Source of the DNA: CAYMJM01 sp964391325
Lineage (GTDB): Bacteria > Patescibacteriota > Dojkabacteria > B142 > JAFGMG01
Reading direction: 5' to 3'
Length of the DNA stretch: 64,000 nucleotides
NCBI GenBank assembly: GCA_964391325.1
Contig: CAYMJM010000003.1
Location: forward strand, 11,542 to 75,541
Shown here: positions 43,244 to 52,144 of the stretch, in pieces
How the letters are laid out: each line of letters starts with the position of its first letter
Numbering within the stretch: position 1 is the first letter of the stretch
Position numbers and translations under genes: made by a program
Notes under the pieces: generated by a model
Seen by the model: the letters and a program-made list of their open reading frames with translations, nothing else
Databases searched by the model: none
What the model was told of the DNA's origin: nothing

Positions 43244-44410
43244 ATGACTAAGAAAGAGTATTTATCATGGCTTGCGAACATCTTTTATTGGTATACCAGA
43301 TATTTGAGTAATCGTTCCGCAGCAAAAGAAGCCAGATTATCCAGTCAAAATTTTCTCTCTAGGCATAGGAAGGTTTTCGAACGTATTGAGATAGGATGTT
43401 CCTTGTCGCCAGAAGAGTTAGTGGCGAAGGGTTTCGACACAAAAGATATTATAAAGATAATTGATTTTATATACGACTCCCTAGGGATTAGAGACGTAAG
43501 ATTTGGGATACGGTGGAGCGAAGCAGTAAATGCCAAAGGTGAAGTGGACTTGAGCTTTTATAAGCCTTATTTAAAACATTTACTGTCGGGGAAATTCTCA
43601 ATTTGTTTGAATGTAGGGCCAATTAAAACTTTTCGTTGGCCGGAGCAGCATGTGCCCCAACAAATACTAAGATCGCTTAAAGATTTACCTGACAAAGGCA
43701 CATGCTTAGAGCAGAAAGATCCCCTAATAGAATATGCCTTAGATTATTTACGGAACTTGGTTGAGAGCTTGAAGCAAAATTTTTCTGCGCAAGAGCTCAA
43801 TTATGTTACATGTATTCAGCCCGAAAATGAACCACTAAAGCAGTTCGGAGAATATGGATGGTTGTTAAACCCGGAATATTTGAAAAATCTCATTCTATAT
43901 TTTCATAAAGTTTTTCCTAATCGTAGTTACATGTTAAGTAGTTCTGGATGCTTACAAGCTACAAAAATACAAACCATTTTTAGTGAAATAATTAGAAATG
44001 TTTCTACTCTATTCAGTCAGTTGGTTATGGGAATAAACTATTATTATGAGTTTCCCGGAAAGTCTACTTTACCAGTTTTTAAAGAGTTTGATGATATTCT
44101 CTTTTCCCAGAAGAAAAGAAACTTATGTAAAGAGAATATAGAGTTTTCTGAGAGTATTGGCTACAAAATCGAAGTTGCAGAAGCACAAATGGAAGGATGG
44201 GGTACAAATATTCAAACCCCTGGCAATTCAATAAGAGAATTTCGATATGTTATTTTAAGATGTGCAAGTCACTTATTGAATCTAAAACAAGTTATGTCTA
44301 TTATTAGAGTATGGGGAATAGAAAATCTTGCAGTGGCTTGGATACGGGGTAATTTGAATAAAGACCAGAAAAAGATAATTTATTTAATAAAAGAGATTAA
44401 TAATATATAG
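43244..44410 (+). CDS. GH-A-clan-like TIM-barrel glycosidase
   Basis: 388 residues. The barrel has the clan GH-A arrangement: DVRFGIRWSE (~beta 2), an acid/base candidate Glu in PENEP (~192) at the end of strand 4, INYYYEFPG (~beta 6) and a nucleophile candidate in EAQMEGWG (~311). No signal peptide or membrane helix is seen, although the N-terminus has a hydrophobic patch (YLSWLANIFYWY). Placed between ftsI and murA, it may trim envelope glycans. I cannot name the GH family. Confidence 0.6.
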   Translation: MTKKEYLSWLANIFYWYTRYLSNRSAAKEARLSSQNFLSRHRKVFERIEIGCSLSPEELVAKGFDTKDIIKIIDFIYDSLGIRDVRFGIRWSEAVNAKGEVDLSFYKPYLKHLLSGKFSICLNVGPIKTFRWPEQHVPQQILRSLKDLPDKGTCLEQKDPLIEYALDYLRNLVESLKQNFSAQELNYVTCIQPENEPLKQFGEYGWLLNPEYLKNLILYFHKVFPNRSYMLSSSGCLQATKIQTIFSEIIRNVSTLFSQLVMGINYYYEFPGKSTLPVFKEFDDILFSQKKRNLCKENIEFSESIGYKIEVAEAQMEGWGTNIQTPGNSIREFRYVILRCASHLLNLKQVMSIIRVWGIENLAVAWIRGNLNKDQKKIIYLIKEINNI

Positions 44411-44492
44411 TATAAAGCAATTGGTGATGTTATATTGAAAGTAGCGTTAGTAGATTACCGTTCTCTAGTTACTAATTTTTATATACATTGTA

Positions 44493-45776
44493 ATGTCTTC
44501 TTATAAAGTCGTAGGCGGTAGGCCTTTGAAAGGAACAATTACTCCTATGGGTAATAAAAATGCCGCATTGCCCATAATCGCTGCAACTATGCTCACAAGC
44601 GAGAAAGTAACACTGACGAATGTTCCTGATATCTCTGACGTGAGAATACAATTTAAGATTTTAAAGAAGTTAGGGGTAGATGTAGAATACAATCGTCAGG
44701 CAAACAAAGCAGTAATTCATGCCAAGAAGCTTAAGACTACTAAACTTGACAAGCAGGATGTATTAAAAACTAGAGGTTCCATTTTATTTTTAGGACCGTT
44801 AATTGCACGGGCAGGGAAAGCGACACTGTGGTCAACTGGTGGCTGTAGCTTAGGGAAAAGACCAGTTGATAGTTATTTCCAGGCAATATCAAAGCTGGGA
44901 GCTAAAGTCCGCTACGAAGGAGATTCTTTTGTCGTGGATGCGCCTAAATTAAAGGGAACGAAAGTATGGCAGGCTGAAAAAGCTGTAACAGGAACAGAGA
45001 ATTTAATCATGGCTGCAGTTCTGGCAAAAGGGACTACTGAAATTATTAATGCAGCATCCGAACCACATGTTCAAGATTTATGTAACATGCTAAATTCAAT
45101 GGGTGCTAAAATCACAGGGGTAGGAAGCGATAGATTACTTATTGAAGGGGTAGAAATACTATATGGCACAGAACATAGGATAAATAATGACTTCATGGAG
45201 GTTGGGACATTTATTACAGCTGCTGTAGTTACAGGTGGAAGTCTCCGTATAGAGAATGCCATGCCGGAATACATGGATATGATACTTAATGAGTTTGCAA
45301 AATTTGGAGTGAAAACGAAGTGGGATGGCGATACTCTTGTAGTTTCTGACAATCAAAGTCTTAAAACTAAGGCTTGCTTAGATGGGTCAATGAACAAAGT
45401 AGAGTGCCTGCCGTGGCCAGGCTTCCCTCCTGACTTACTGCAGTTTATGATTGTTTTGGCAACTCAAAGCAGTGGAAGAATTTTGATACATGACAAATTA
45501 TATGAAGGCAGGCTGTTTTATACCTCAGAATTAAACAACATGGGGGCTGACATATTTCTTTCAGACCCACATAGGTTAATTGTTTTTGGTAAAACCCCCC
45601 TTAGAGGTAAAGTGCTTAAATCTCCCGATATCCGTGCAGGAATGTCTTTGCTGGTAGCCGCTTTATGTGCTAGAGGAGAAAGCATAATTGAGCGGGGAGA
45701 AATCATTGAGAGAGGATATAGTAATATTGAGGAACGATTTAAAAGTCTAGGGGCTAATATAGAGAGGCTAGACTAA
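44493..45776 (+). CDS. murA: UDP-N-acetylglucosamine 1-carboxyvinyltransferase MurA
   Basis: 427 residues of the EPSP-synthase fold. The catalytic loop STGGCSLGKRPVD has the reactive Cys (~117), which binds PEP and is the fosfomycin target. The N-terminal GNKNAALP segment is conserved. It performs the first committed step of peptidoglycan synthesis. Confidence 0.95.
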   Translation: MSSYKVVGGRPLKGTITPMGNKNAALPIIAATMLTSEKVTLTNVPDISDVRIQFKILKKLGVDVEYNRQANKAVIHAKKLKTTKLDKQDVLKTRGSILFLGPLIARAGKATLWSTGGCSLGKRPVDSYFQAISKLGAKVRYEGDSFVVDAPKLKGTKVWQAEKAVTGTENLIMAAVLAKGTTEIINAASEPHVQDLCNMLNSMGAKITGVGSDRLLIEGVEILYGTEHRINNDFMEVGTFITAAVVTGGSLRIENAMPEYMDMILNEFAKFGVKTKWDGDTLVVSDNQSLKTKACLDGSMNKVECLPWPGFPPDLLQFMIVLATQSSGRILIHDKLYEGRLFYTSELNNMGADIFLSDPHRLIVFGKTPLRGKVLKSPDIRAGMSLLVAALCARGESIIERGEIIERGYSNIEERFKSLGANIERLD

Positions 45777-45822
45777 TTATCTGAGATGACATTCTTCTTG
45801 ATATTTGCTATAAATAGAACAG

Positions 45823-46599
45823 ATGAACATTCCTAGAAAAATTTTAAAACAAGTTTTGACAGTATTGTCTAGATGGGCTATTGCCAAGCATGACATGGAA
45901 TTGATTGTAGTTACGGGCTTTTATGGAACAGAAATTGTAAGAGAAGGGATATACGAGCTTTTGAGTGAGACTTATACTGTCAGAAGGAACACTACTCAAA
46001 TCGTGTGGGATATGTCAATTCCCCTAGCTGTATTAGGTTATCCAGATAAGAAGAGAAATTTATTTCAATGGATCGGTTTGATTATCCGGGCTACGGCGTA
46101 TTTGGCAATTGGAGGTAAAAATCCCCATAAATTGATCCTCAATGCTAACTGTACATTTGAGGAAACAGCACATTTTTGGGCTGCGTTTTTGAGGCCGGAT
46201 TATCTGATAGTTTTAAACTATGACAAAGATTCAAAAATCGTTGATGCTTTAGTGGGAAGATTAAAACCAGAAAAAAGTATTTTAATCTATGACAAGGATA
46301 ATGTTGACTTTGAAAAATTAAACAAAGCAAAATATAAAGATACTTTTGTTTATGGGAAAAACAAGGTTGCTTTAGTTTACAACGTTCAGCTTCGGGAAAT
46401 AACCTATAAGGAAGAAGTCTTAAAGATCCCTGATGCCGTTCCAAAAGTTACGATACCTCATATTGCAGCTATTTTTGCTGTGGTCATTAAGCAGGGAATA
46501 CAATTCTCTGAAGCTGGATTTGGCGCTCTTAAATTTGATATGGGTGCTCTTTTAGTTAAGCGGATTAAAGCCAACTTTGAAAAAGCAGGAACTAACTAA
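45823..46599 (+). CDS. Degenerate Mur-ligase (MurF)-like protein without P-loop
   Basis: 258 residues. The sequence aligns by eye with the central domain of MurF: TGFYGTEIVREGIYELLS replaces the ATP-binding TGxxGKTS, NANCTFEETAHFWAAFLRPDYLIVLNY replaces the ELGANHxGEI...RP segment, and TIPHIAAIFAVVIKQGI corresponds to the HNIANALAA helix. The catalytic P-loop Lys and other key residues are missing, as are most of the N- and C-terminal domains. The frame is intact, so it is a decayed or repurposed ligase rather than a pseudogene by frameshift. Confidence 0.6.
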   Translation: MNIPRKILKQVLTVLSRWAIAKHDMELIVVTGFYGTEIVREGIYELLSETYTVRRNTTQIVWDMSIPLAVLGYPDKKRNLFQWIGLIIRATAYLAIGGKNPHKLILNANCTFEETAHFWAAFLRPDYLIVLNYDKDSKIVDALVGRLKPEKSILIYDKDNVDFEKLNKAKYKDTFVYGKNKVALVYNVQLREITYKEEVLKIPDAVPKVTIPHIAAIFAVVIKQGIQFSEAGFGALKFDMGALLVKRIKANFEKAGTN

Positions 46600-46612
46600 A
46601 AAACAGCAAAAG

Positions 46613-47146
46613 GTGATTTTTTCCAAAGATAAAATTACCAAAAAGGATTTTGATACTTTGTATGAAATATACTATAAGAAAGTATATGATTTTACTTTGA
46701 AGCGTGTTTCGGATTCACATATAGCTGAAGATCTAACAAGCTCCATTTTTGAGAAAATCGTAAAGTCTATAGATGACTTCCAGTGGCAAGGCATTACGAT
46801 AAGTGCATGGATTTTTAGGATAGCGAGGAATAGAATTATTGATTATTATCGTAAGAGCAACAAGTATAAAGGGAATGTCTCTTTGGAAGAGGTTTCCAAC
46901 TTTATAGAATCAAAAGTACAGAGTACTATGGAGATAATGATTGATGATGAAATACAGATTAAGCTTTATAACGCAATACGAGAATTCAGGGATGAAGATC
47001 AATATTTAATTTATTATAAATACTTCGAGGGGTTAAATAATAAAAAGATAGCGGAAATGATGAAGATGTCTGAGACAAATATTGGGACAAGGTTACATAG
47101 AATACGGAAAAAGCTAAGAAAGTATTTGCAAGAAACAGAAAATTAA
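46613..47146 (+). CDS. ECF-like RNA polymerase sigma factor
   Basis: 177 residues from the GTG at 46613; a TTG at 46577 inside the previous gene is an alternative. Region 2 (FDTLYEIYYKKVYDFTLKR, IAEDLTSSIFEKI, AWIFRIARNRIIDYYRK, ~12-85) and region 4 (DEDQYLIYYKYFEGLNNKKIAEMMKMSETNIGTRLHRIRKKLR) are both clear. No anti-sigma factor is adjacent. It lies between the MurF-like gene and murE, so it may link envelope state to transcription. Confidence 0.8.
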   Translation: MIFSKDKITKKDFDTLYEIYYKKVYDFTLKRVSDSHIAEDLTSSIFEKIVKSIDDFQWQGITISAWIFRIARNRIIDYYRKSNKYKGNVSLEEVSNFIESKVQSTMEIMIDDEIQIKLYNAIREFRDEDQYLIYYKYFEGLNNKKIAEMMKMSETNIGTRLHRIRKKLRKYLQETEN

Positions 47147-47152
47147 ATCATC

Positions 47153-48511
47153 ATGATGTTAAGGAGATTTAAAAACTTTTACCATAAATTCCAAGCTCTT
47201 TTGGCCAATATTTATTACTTATTTCCTTCAAGAAAGTTAAAAATTATAGGGGTAACTGGTACGGATGGTAAGACAACGACTGTTGCGATGATCTATCATG
47301 TATTGAAAGTGGCAAAAGTAAAAGTAGGAATGATAAGTACAATTGAAGTTCTTATTGGTAATAAGTCTTACGATTCCGGTTTTCATGTAACTACGCCAGA
47401 GCCTTGGCAATTGCCTAAGTACTTACACTTAATGCGTAAAGAGGGAGTGAAATTTGTAATTATTGAAGCAACTTCTAATGGGTTAGAACAAAATCGTTTG
47501 TTTGGGATTAAGTTTGATTCCTCAGCTATAACTAATATTAAAGAAGATCACCTTGATTACCATCACACATGGGAAAATTATGCTGAAGCTAAGTTTAGGC
47601 TGTTACAGCAGACCAAGGATCATGGGTTAGCTGTAATGAATTTGGATGACTCAAAAGCTGCAAAATGGCTACAAAGAGAATCGCGGATTTTACCACAAAC
47701 ACTTTATGCTAAATGGGTAACAAAAAAGTCATTACAAAATAAGCAACTTACGCGTGAAGGCATAAAGTTTGACTATAAAGGCGTGAACTTCAGAGTACCA
47801 ATTTTGGGTGATTATAATTTTGAGAATGTGTTGCAGGTGATTGGTGTTTGTGAAAGATACTTAGATCTGGAAAATATACGAGAAGCTCTGCTTTCTTTTA
47901 ATAGTCCGGAAGGAAGAATGCAATTGATGCAGGTTGAGCCGTTTGTAGTAATAGTAGATTTTGCTCATACTCCCGAAGCCCTGAGGAAAGCACTTCAGTC
48001 AGTTGAAAAATTAAAGCGTGCTAAAAAGAATCGAATTATTACTGTTTTTGGTTGTGCTGGTCAAAGAGATAAGGGTAGGCGCAGGATGGGAGAGATTAGC
48101 GCACAGTATTCTGATATTACAATTCTAACCGCAGAAGACCCTCGTGATGAAGAATTGGGTGATATCAACAATGAAGTTTTCAGTTATGCAGAAAAGAAAA
48201 ACGGAGTTTTAGTCGAACGATTTACGAATCATGATGCTTATGGCATTAGAGATCTCAAGGATATTAAAGCAAAAGTTGCCCTAGTAGTAAAAAATCAGGA
48301 TAAACCGTTTTTAGCTTTTGATGAGAATTCTATAAGAAGTCGTGAAGATGCAATTGAGCTAGCCTTGAGACTTGCTAATTCTGATGATATTGTATTTATT
48401 ACTGGAAAAGGTCATGAAAAAAGCATGGCCTTTGGTAAACAGTTAAAAGAATATGCCTGGTCTGATCAGAAAGTAGTAAACAGAAAGCTAAAGAAAGTTC
48501 TTAAGTCATAA
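47153..48511 (+). CDS. murE: MurE-type UDP-MurNAc-peptide ligase
   Basis: 452 residues. GVTGTDGKTTT (~32) is the ATP P-loop, HVTTPEPW and ATSNGLEQNR bind the UDP-MurNAc substrate, and FAHTPEALRKAL plus AEDPRDEELGD occupy the place of the amino-acid-specifying D-N-P-R motif. E-D-P-R rather than D-N-P-R leaves open whether meso-DAP is added, although a DapF-like protein is encoded at 60990. The N-terminal domain is shortened. It overlaps the convergent dinB gene by 6 bp. Confidence 0.9.
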   Translation: MMLRRFKNFYHKFQALLANIYYLFPSRKLKIIGVTGTDGKTTTVAMIYHVLKVAKVKVGMISTIEVLIGNKSYDSGFHVTTPEPWQLPKYLHLMRKEGVKFVIIEATSNGLEQNRLFGIKFDSSAITNIKEDHLDYHHTWENYAEAKFRLLQQTKDHGLAVMNLDDSKAAKWLQRESRILPQTLYAKWVTKKSLQNKQLTREGIKFDYKGVNFRVPILGDYNFENVLQVIGVCERYLDLENIREALLSFNSPEGRMQLMQVEPFVVIVDFAHTPEALRKALQSVEKLKRAKKNRIITVFGCAGQRDKGRRRMGEISAQYSDITILTAEDPRDEELGDINNEVFSYAEKKNGVLVERFTNHDAYGIRDLKDIKAKVALVVKNQDKPFLAFDENSIRSREDAIELALRLANSDDIVFITGKGHEKSMAFGKQLKEYAWSDQKVVNRKLKKVLKS

Positions 48512-49768
48512 GGTATGAAACCGCATTTCAGGCGTCTCAATATTCAGTTCAGATTCTTTGGCCTTTTCATACAGTATATCAGCAGATCTAATAGTAAAAT
48601 TTCCGAAACGGCTATTTATTTGATCTAATGCTTTGTCAAGTGTTAGAGTTCTAGTTTGTTGGAGATCTTCAAAACTGATCATATCAGGGGTTGTTAAGTT
48701 TCCCACTCCGACAACCAATTGTCTTATTCTTGTCTGCTCAAGGTTCACTTCTCCTAAAATATGTTTGCAGACCTGATATATCGTGTATCCGTTATTGGTA
48801 TTGCCTGGCAAGTGTTTACTCCTATGGAACCATCCTCCTGCTCCCCAGCCATAATTAGATGAATTTTCCGGTACAAGGTTTAAATATACAGTTCTGCATT
48901 TTTGCCTGTGTTTTCTTAGTCTTATCGCGATACGTTCAATCAGTTTTCGCGCTAGCTTTTGTAGGCTAGAAATATTATTTGTTGCTTGATCTAGTGTGTG
49001 TGCGTGTTGCATGCTTTGAGCAGGTTTAGACGGTGCATATTTAATAGGCTCAAAATGATAGCCATGTAGAAGGGATTTTAAGCGTAGGTAGTAACCGCCT
49101 ACTATAGTATACAATTCTTTGTCAGAAAGTGCTTTTAAGTCTCTTACCTTATAAATACCTCTACTATACATTTTTTTTGTGATTCGGCGTCCTATACCCC
49201 ATATATCCTCTAGAAGCATTGGGTCTAGGTACTTGGCTCTTTCTTCCCAAGCGATAACAGATAGTCCGTCGGGTTTGTCATAGTTGGAGGCAACTTTTGC
49301 AAGCAATTTATTATTTCCAAGACCTATTGAGCAAGTAAAAGTTACTCCAAGTCCATCTATGATAGATTGTTTTATATTATATTCTATCTCTTCCAGTTCA
49401 TATAAATCTTTGTCAGTCATAGTTAAATCTAAAAAAGCCTCGTCTATGCTATACACTTCTATTAAGGGAGAGTATTTTTTAAGTAGATCTATAAATTTAG
49501 TATGAAGTTCGTAATATTTAATATGATCAATATTGGCTAACTCAAATGTTGGGTCTATTTGTTTTGCTTCATTATATCTGGTACTCAGTCCGATGCCTTG
49601 TTTCTTTGCAGGATAAGAGGCTGCAATTATAGCTGATCCCCAATAGGCTCTTCTCCCTACTCCCATTGATTTATTCCTCAAAAAGGGATTAGCCTGTTGT
49701 TCAGCAGAAGCGAAGAAGGAGTTAAGATCTATATGCATGATTTTGTTTGTTGGTTTAGGGATATTCAT
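48506..49768 (-). CDS. dinB: DNA polymerase IV / Y-family polymerase
   Basis: 420 residues. The palm has HIDLNSFFASAEQ and YSIDEAFLDLT (~107) with the catalytic Asp-Glu; the fingers/thumb contain SIGLGNNKLLAKVASNYDKPDG and IWGIGRRITKKM helix-hairpin-helix. The little-finger region is intact. It performs error-prone translesion synthesis. The next gene upstream on the same strand encodes an 84-residue partner candidate 4 bp away. Confidence 0.93.
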   Translation of the reverse strand: MNIPKPTNKIMHIDLNSFFASAEQQANPFLRNKSMGVGRRAYWGSAIIAASYPAKKQGIGLSTRYNEAKQIDPTFELANIDHIKYYELHTKFIDLLKKYSPLIEVYSIDEAFLDLTMTDKDLYELEEIEYNIKQSIIDGLGVTFTCSIGLGNNKLLAKVASNYDKPDGLSVIAWEERAKYLDPMLLEDIWGIGRRITKKMYSRGIYKVRDLKALSDKELYTIVGGYYLRLKSLLHGYHFEPIKYAPSKPAQSMQHAHTLDQATNNISSLQKLARKLIERIAIRLRKHRQKCRTVYLNLVPENSSNYGWGAGGWFHRSKHLPGNTNNGYTIYQVCKHILGEVNLEQTRIRQLVVGVGNLTTPDMISFEDLQQTRTLTLDKALDQINSRFGNFTIRSADILYEKAKESELNIETPEMRFHTL

Positions 49769-49772
49769 ATAT

Positions 49773-50027
49773 TTAATCTTCCCAGTAAATTTCCTCTAGC
49801 CACCAGGATAGCGTATCCGTATCTAGCCTGATTTTAAAAGCGCCCTTGCTGTTAGATACAGAAAATAAGTGAACAGGAACTGTCCCGTTAGAGGCTTTGG
49901 TTATAAGGTTGAGAGAAGTGATCTTATACAGTTTATTTTTCCAAGCAAAAGCACGAATTTGAGGTTTCTGTTCTCCAAATTGTACCCATACATCTATGGA
50001 GTCATGTATATATTCGTATCTACGCAT
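49773..50027 (-). CDS. Small protein upstream of dinB, DUF6504-like
   Basis: 84 residues with many Trp, Tyr and Phe and a predicted all-beta character (DVWVQFG, FAWKNKLYKI, FKIRLD, SWWLEEIYWED). The pattern resembles small proteins such as DUF6504 found near Y-family polymerases, but I recognise it only loosely. It is four bases from dinB on the same strand, so co-expression is likely. Confidence 0.55.
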   Translation of the reverse strand: MRRYEYIHDSIDVWVQFGEQKPQIRAFAWKNKLYKITSLNLITKASNGTVPVHLFSVSNSKGAFKIRLDTDTLSWWLEEIYWED

Positions 50028-50208
50028 GTGAAAGAATAGTAATTTTTATAATATCATACCGAATAAAAACCGAAGATACAAGAATTTTTATTAACTTGGT
50101 TTCTCTTTAATATTAGCCTATAATTTAATCTGTAACTTACAAAAATATTTTCGTATGCGTGTATTGAAGAGGTAATAATTCTATTTTTAATTATTAAGAG
50201 TTTTATGT

Positions 50209-51090
50209 ATGAATTATCTCAAAAAAGTAGAGGAATCTATAAAGTTTACATGGAAGTATAAAACTTTATGGATATTTGGAGCAATTGTTTCGATTTTTGG
50301 AGGGGGAGGCTTCTTCAACTCTCCGGGCAATTTTAGTAGTGATCAAAACTCTCAGGTAGCTGATAAAGTAGAAGAAATATCTGAGTCTCCAACGGCAATT
50401 GTACTGATTATTGTATTTTCTATAATTGCTCTTATCCTTGCAGTTATTGGCTGGTATCTAAACAGTGTGGCAAAAGCTGCATTGATTAATTCCGTCAAGG
50501 TTGATGCTGCTGGAGGCAGACCTACTTTTAAAGAAGGTTGGAAATTCGGAAGAACTCTGGCTTTAAGAATAATGTGGATGGATGTGATTGGCTTTGGTAT
50601 CAGTTTAACTATTATTATACCAATTCTCCTTGTGGTCATACTGGGAATTCTTTTTCCACCGTTTTTTATACTTTTCTGCCTGTTGATCCCTCTTGTCATA
50701 CTGCTTGGTGTACTGTGGGTTATCGTCTATACAGGAGCACTGAGATATCTTGTTCTAAAGGACTTGAGTGCATGGGATAGTTTAGTATCTGGTTGGAATT
50801 TAGCAAAAAGTACTATTGTAGAGTATATCGTAGGAGGGCTGGTTTCGCTACTTACTGGATGTATCTGGGCTGTAGTTTTAATACCTTTGGCAATAATTTC
50901 GGTTATCTTTTTTATACTTCTGGTTGCAATGACATTATTGATAAATCCTATCCTTGCTGTTCTTATACTGATAATAGGACTTCTGTTAGGGGTGCTGGCT
51001 ATGGCGTTAGTTAATGCTCCTTATGCTGTATTTACTAACACATATTGGACGAAAGTGGTTATGACGTTAATGGAGAAGTTTGAAAAATAG
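50209..51090 (+). CDS. Multi-pass membrane protein, hypothetical
   Basis: 293 residues with about six hydrophobic helices and a glycine-rich IFGGGGFFNSPGN stretch after the first. The fold resembles DUF975/DUF4013-like integral membrane proteins, with an amphipathic YTGALRYLVLKD element, but I cannot assign one. It precedes miaA by 13 bp. Confidence 0.6.
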   Translation: MNYLKKVEESIKFTWKYKTLWIFGAIVSIFGGGGFFNSPGNFSSDQNSQVADKVEEISESPTAIVLIIVFSIIALILAVIGWYLNSVAKAALINSVKVDAAGGRPTFKEGWKFGRTLALRIMWMDVIGFGISLTIIIPILLVVILGILFPPFFILFCLLIPLVILLGVLWVIVYTGALRYLVLKDLSAWDSLVSGWNLAKSTIVEYIVGGLVSLLTGCIWAVVLIPLAIISVIFFILLVAMTLLINPILAVLILIIGLLLGVLAMALVNAPYAVFTNTYWTKVVMTLMEKFEK

Positions 51091-51103
51091 CTTCAATAGT
51101 ATT

Positions 51104-52069
51104 ATGTACAAGAAAATTATTGTAGTTGGTGGCCCAACTGCTACAGGAAAGACTAAGCTGGCAATTTCTGCTGCTTCTATCGTGAATGGAGAAATACTGA
51201 ATGCGGATTCTATGCAAGTCTACAGTAGTTTAAATATCGGCACTAACAAGGGAGACCTGGCTTCTGCAAAAAATGTAAGAGAACGCGAAGTTTTATTGGA
51301 TCAAAAAAAGTTTGTAATCAAGCCCTATTATTTGGAGGGCTCCAAAATAGTTAGTTGGCTATTTGATCTTGTCCCACCAGATTATAATTTTACTGTTATA
51401 GAATATAAGCAATTAGCAGAGCACTTTATTCAAGATATAAGAAGTAGGGGGAAGGTCCCAATTCTTGTGGGTGGAACAGGATTATATATAGACGCTGTTC
51501 TCAGAGATTATAATACACGGGGTCAAGTGAATAGAAAGCTAAGGGAAGAGTTAAAGTATCTTTCAATACCTGAGTTGCATACTAGGCTTCTGGAGTTAGA
51601 TTTTAAGCCGGACCTTCTGAACAATTCTGATAAAAATAACCCCAGACGGTTGATTCGTTTAGTTGAGAAATTAAAATCAGAGAATACTCCTATTTATAAA
51701 AGCGCTAGCTTTGTTTATGATCACGTATTTCTGTACCCTCGATTTGAGTTTAAAGAATTAGAGCAAAAGCTAAAGCTGCGAGTAGATAGAATGCTAGCTG
51801 AAGGATTTATCATGGAAGTTGAAGAGTTGCTACGCAAGGGATATAGTTCTGAACTAAAAGCTTTGCAAGCTACGGGATATAGAGAAGTTATTATGTTTTT
51901 ACAAGGAAAAATTATTTCTATAGAAGAATTAAAGAAAAAAATAGTATTGGCTCATAGGCAGTATGCAAAGCGGCAAGTTACTTGGTTTGAAGGACGAGGG
52001 AGAAACTACGATTTGGTAAGGATTAACTTCGATTCTAAGTCAGATTTAGAAAATTCTCTAGAAATTTGA
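51104..52069 (+). CDS. miaA: tRNA dimethylallyltransferase MiaA
   Basis: 321 residues from the ATG at 51104. VGGPTATGKTKLA (P-loop) is at the N-terminus, NADSMQVY contacts the substrate, VGGTGLYIDAVL and ALQATGYREV are conserved family segments, and RQVTWFEGR ends the catalytic core. It prenylates A37 of tRNAs reading UNN codons. Confidence 0.93.
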   Translation: MYKKIIVVGGPTATGKTKLAISAASIVNGEILNADSMQVYSSLNIGTNKGDLASAKNVREREVLLDQKKFVIKPYYLEGSKIVSWLFDLVPPDYNFTVIEYKQLAEHFIQDIRSRGKVPILVGGTGLYIDAVLRDYNTRGQVNRKLREELKYLSIPELHTRLLELDFKPDLLNNSDKNNPRRLIRLVEKLKSENTPIYKSASFVYDHVFLYPRFEFKELEQKLKLRVDRMLAEGFIMEVEELLRKGYSSELKALQATGYREVIMFLQGKIISIEELKKKIVLAHRQYAKRQVTWFEGRGRNYDLVRINFDSKSDLENSLEI

Positions 52070-52144
52070 ATTTTCGGTAAATTTTCGGCATAATAACTTT
52101 GAGTTTCTGCTATTAAATTCGGATTACAAGAAGAATTATTCAAT

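Noticed and set aside
45823..46599. MurF-like gene as a frameshifted pseudogene
   Set aside because: The frame is intact and similarity to MurF continues along it without a shift; only key residues are changed.
50352..50699. 115-codon minus-strand frame inside the membrane protein gene
   Set aside because: Antisense shadow with an improbable composition.
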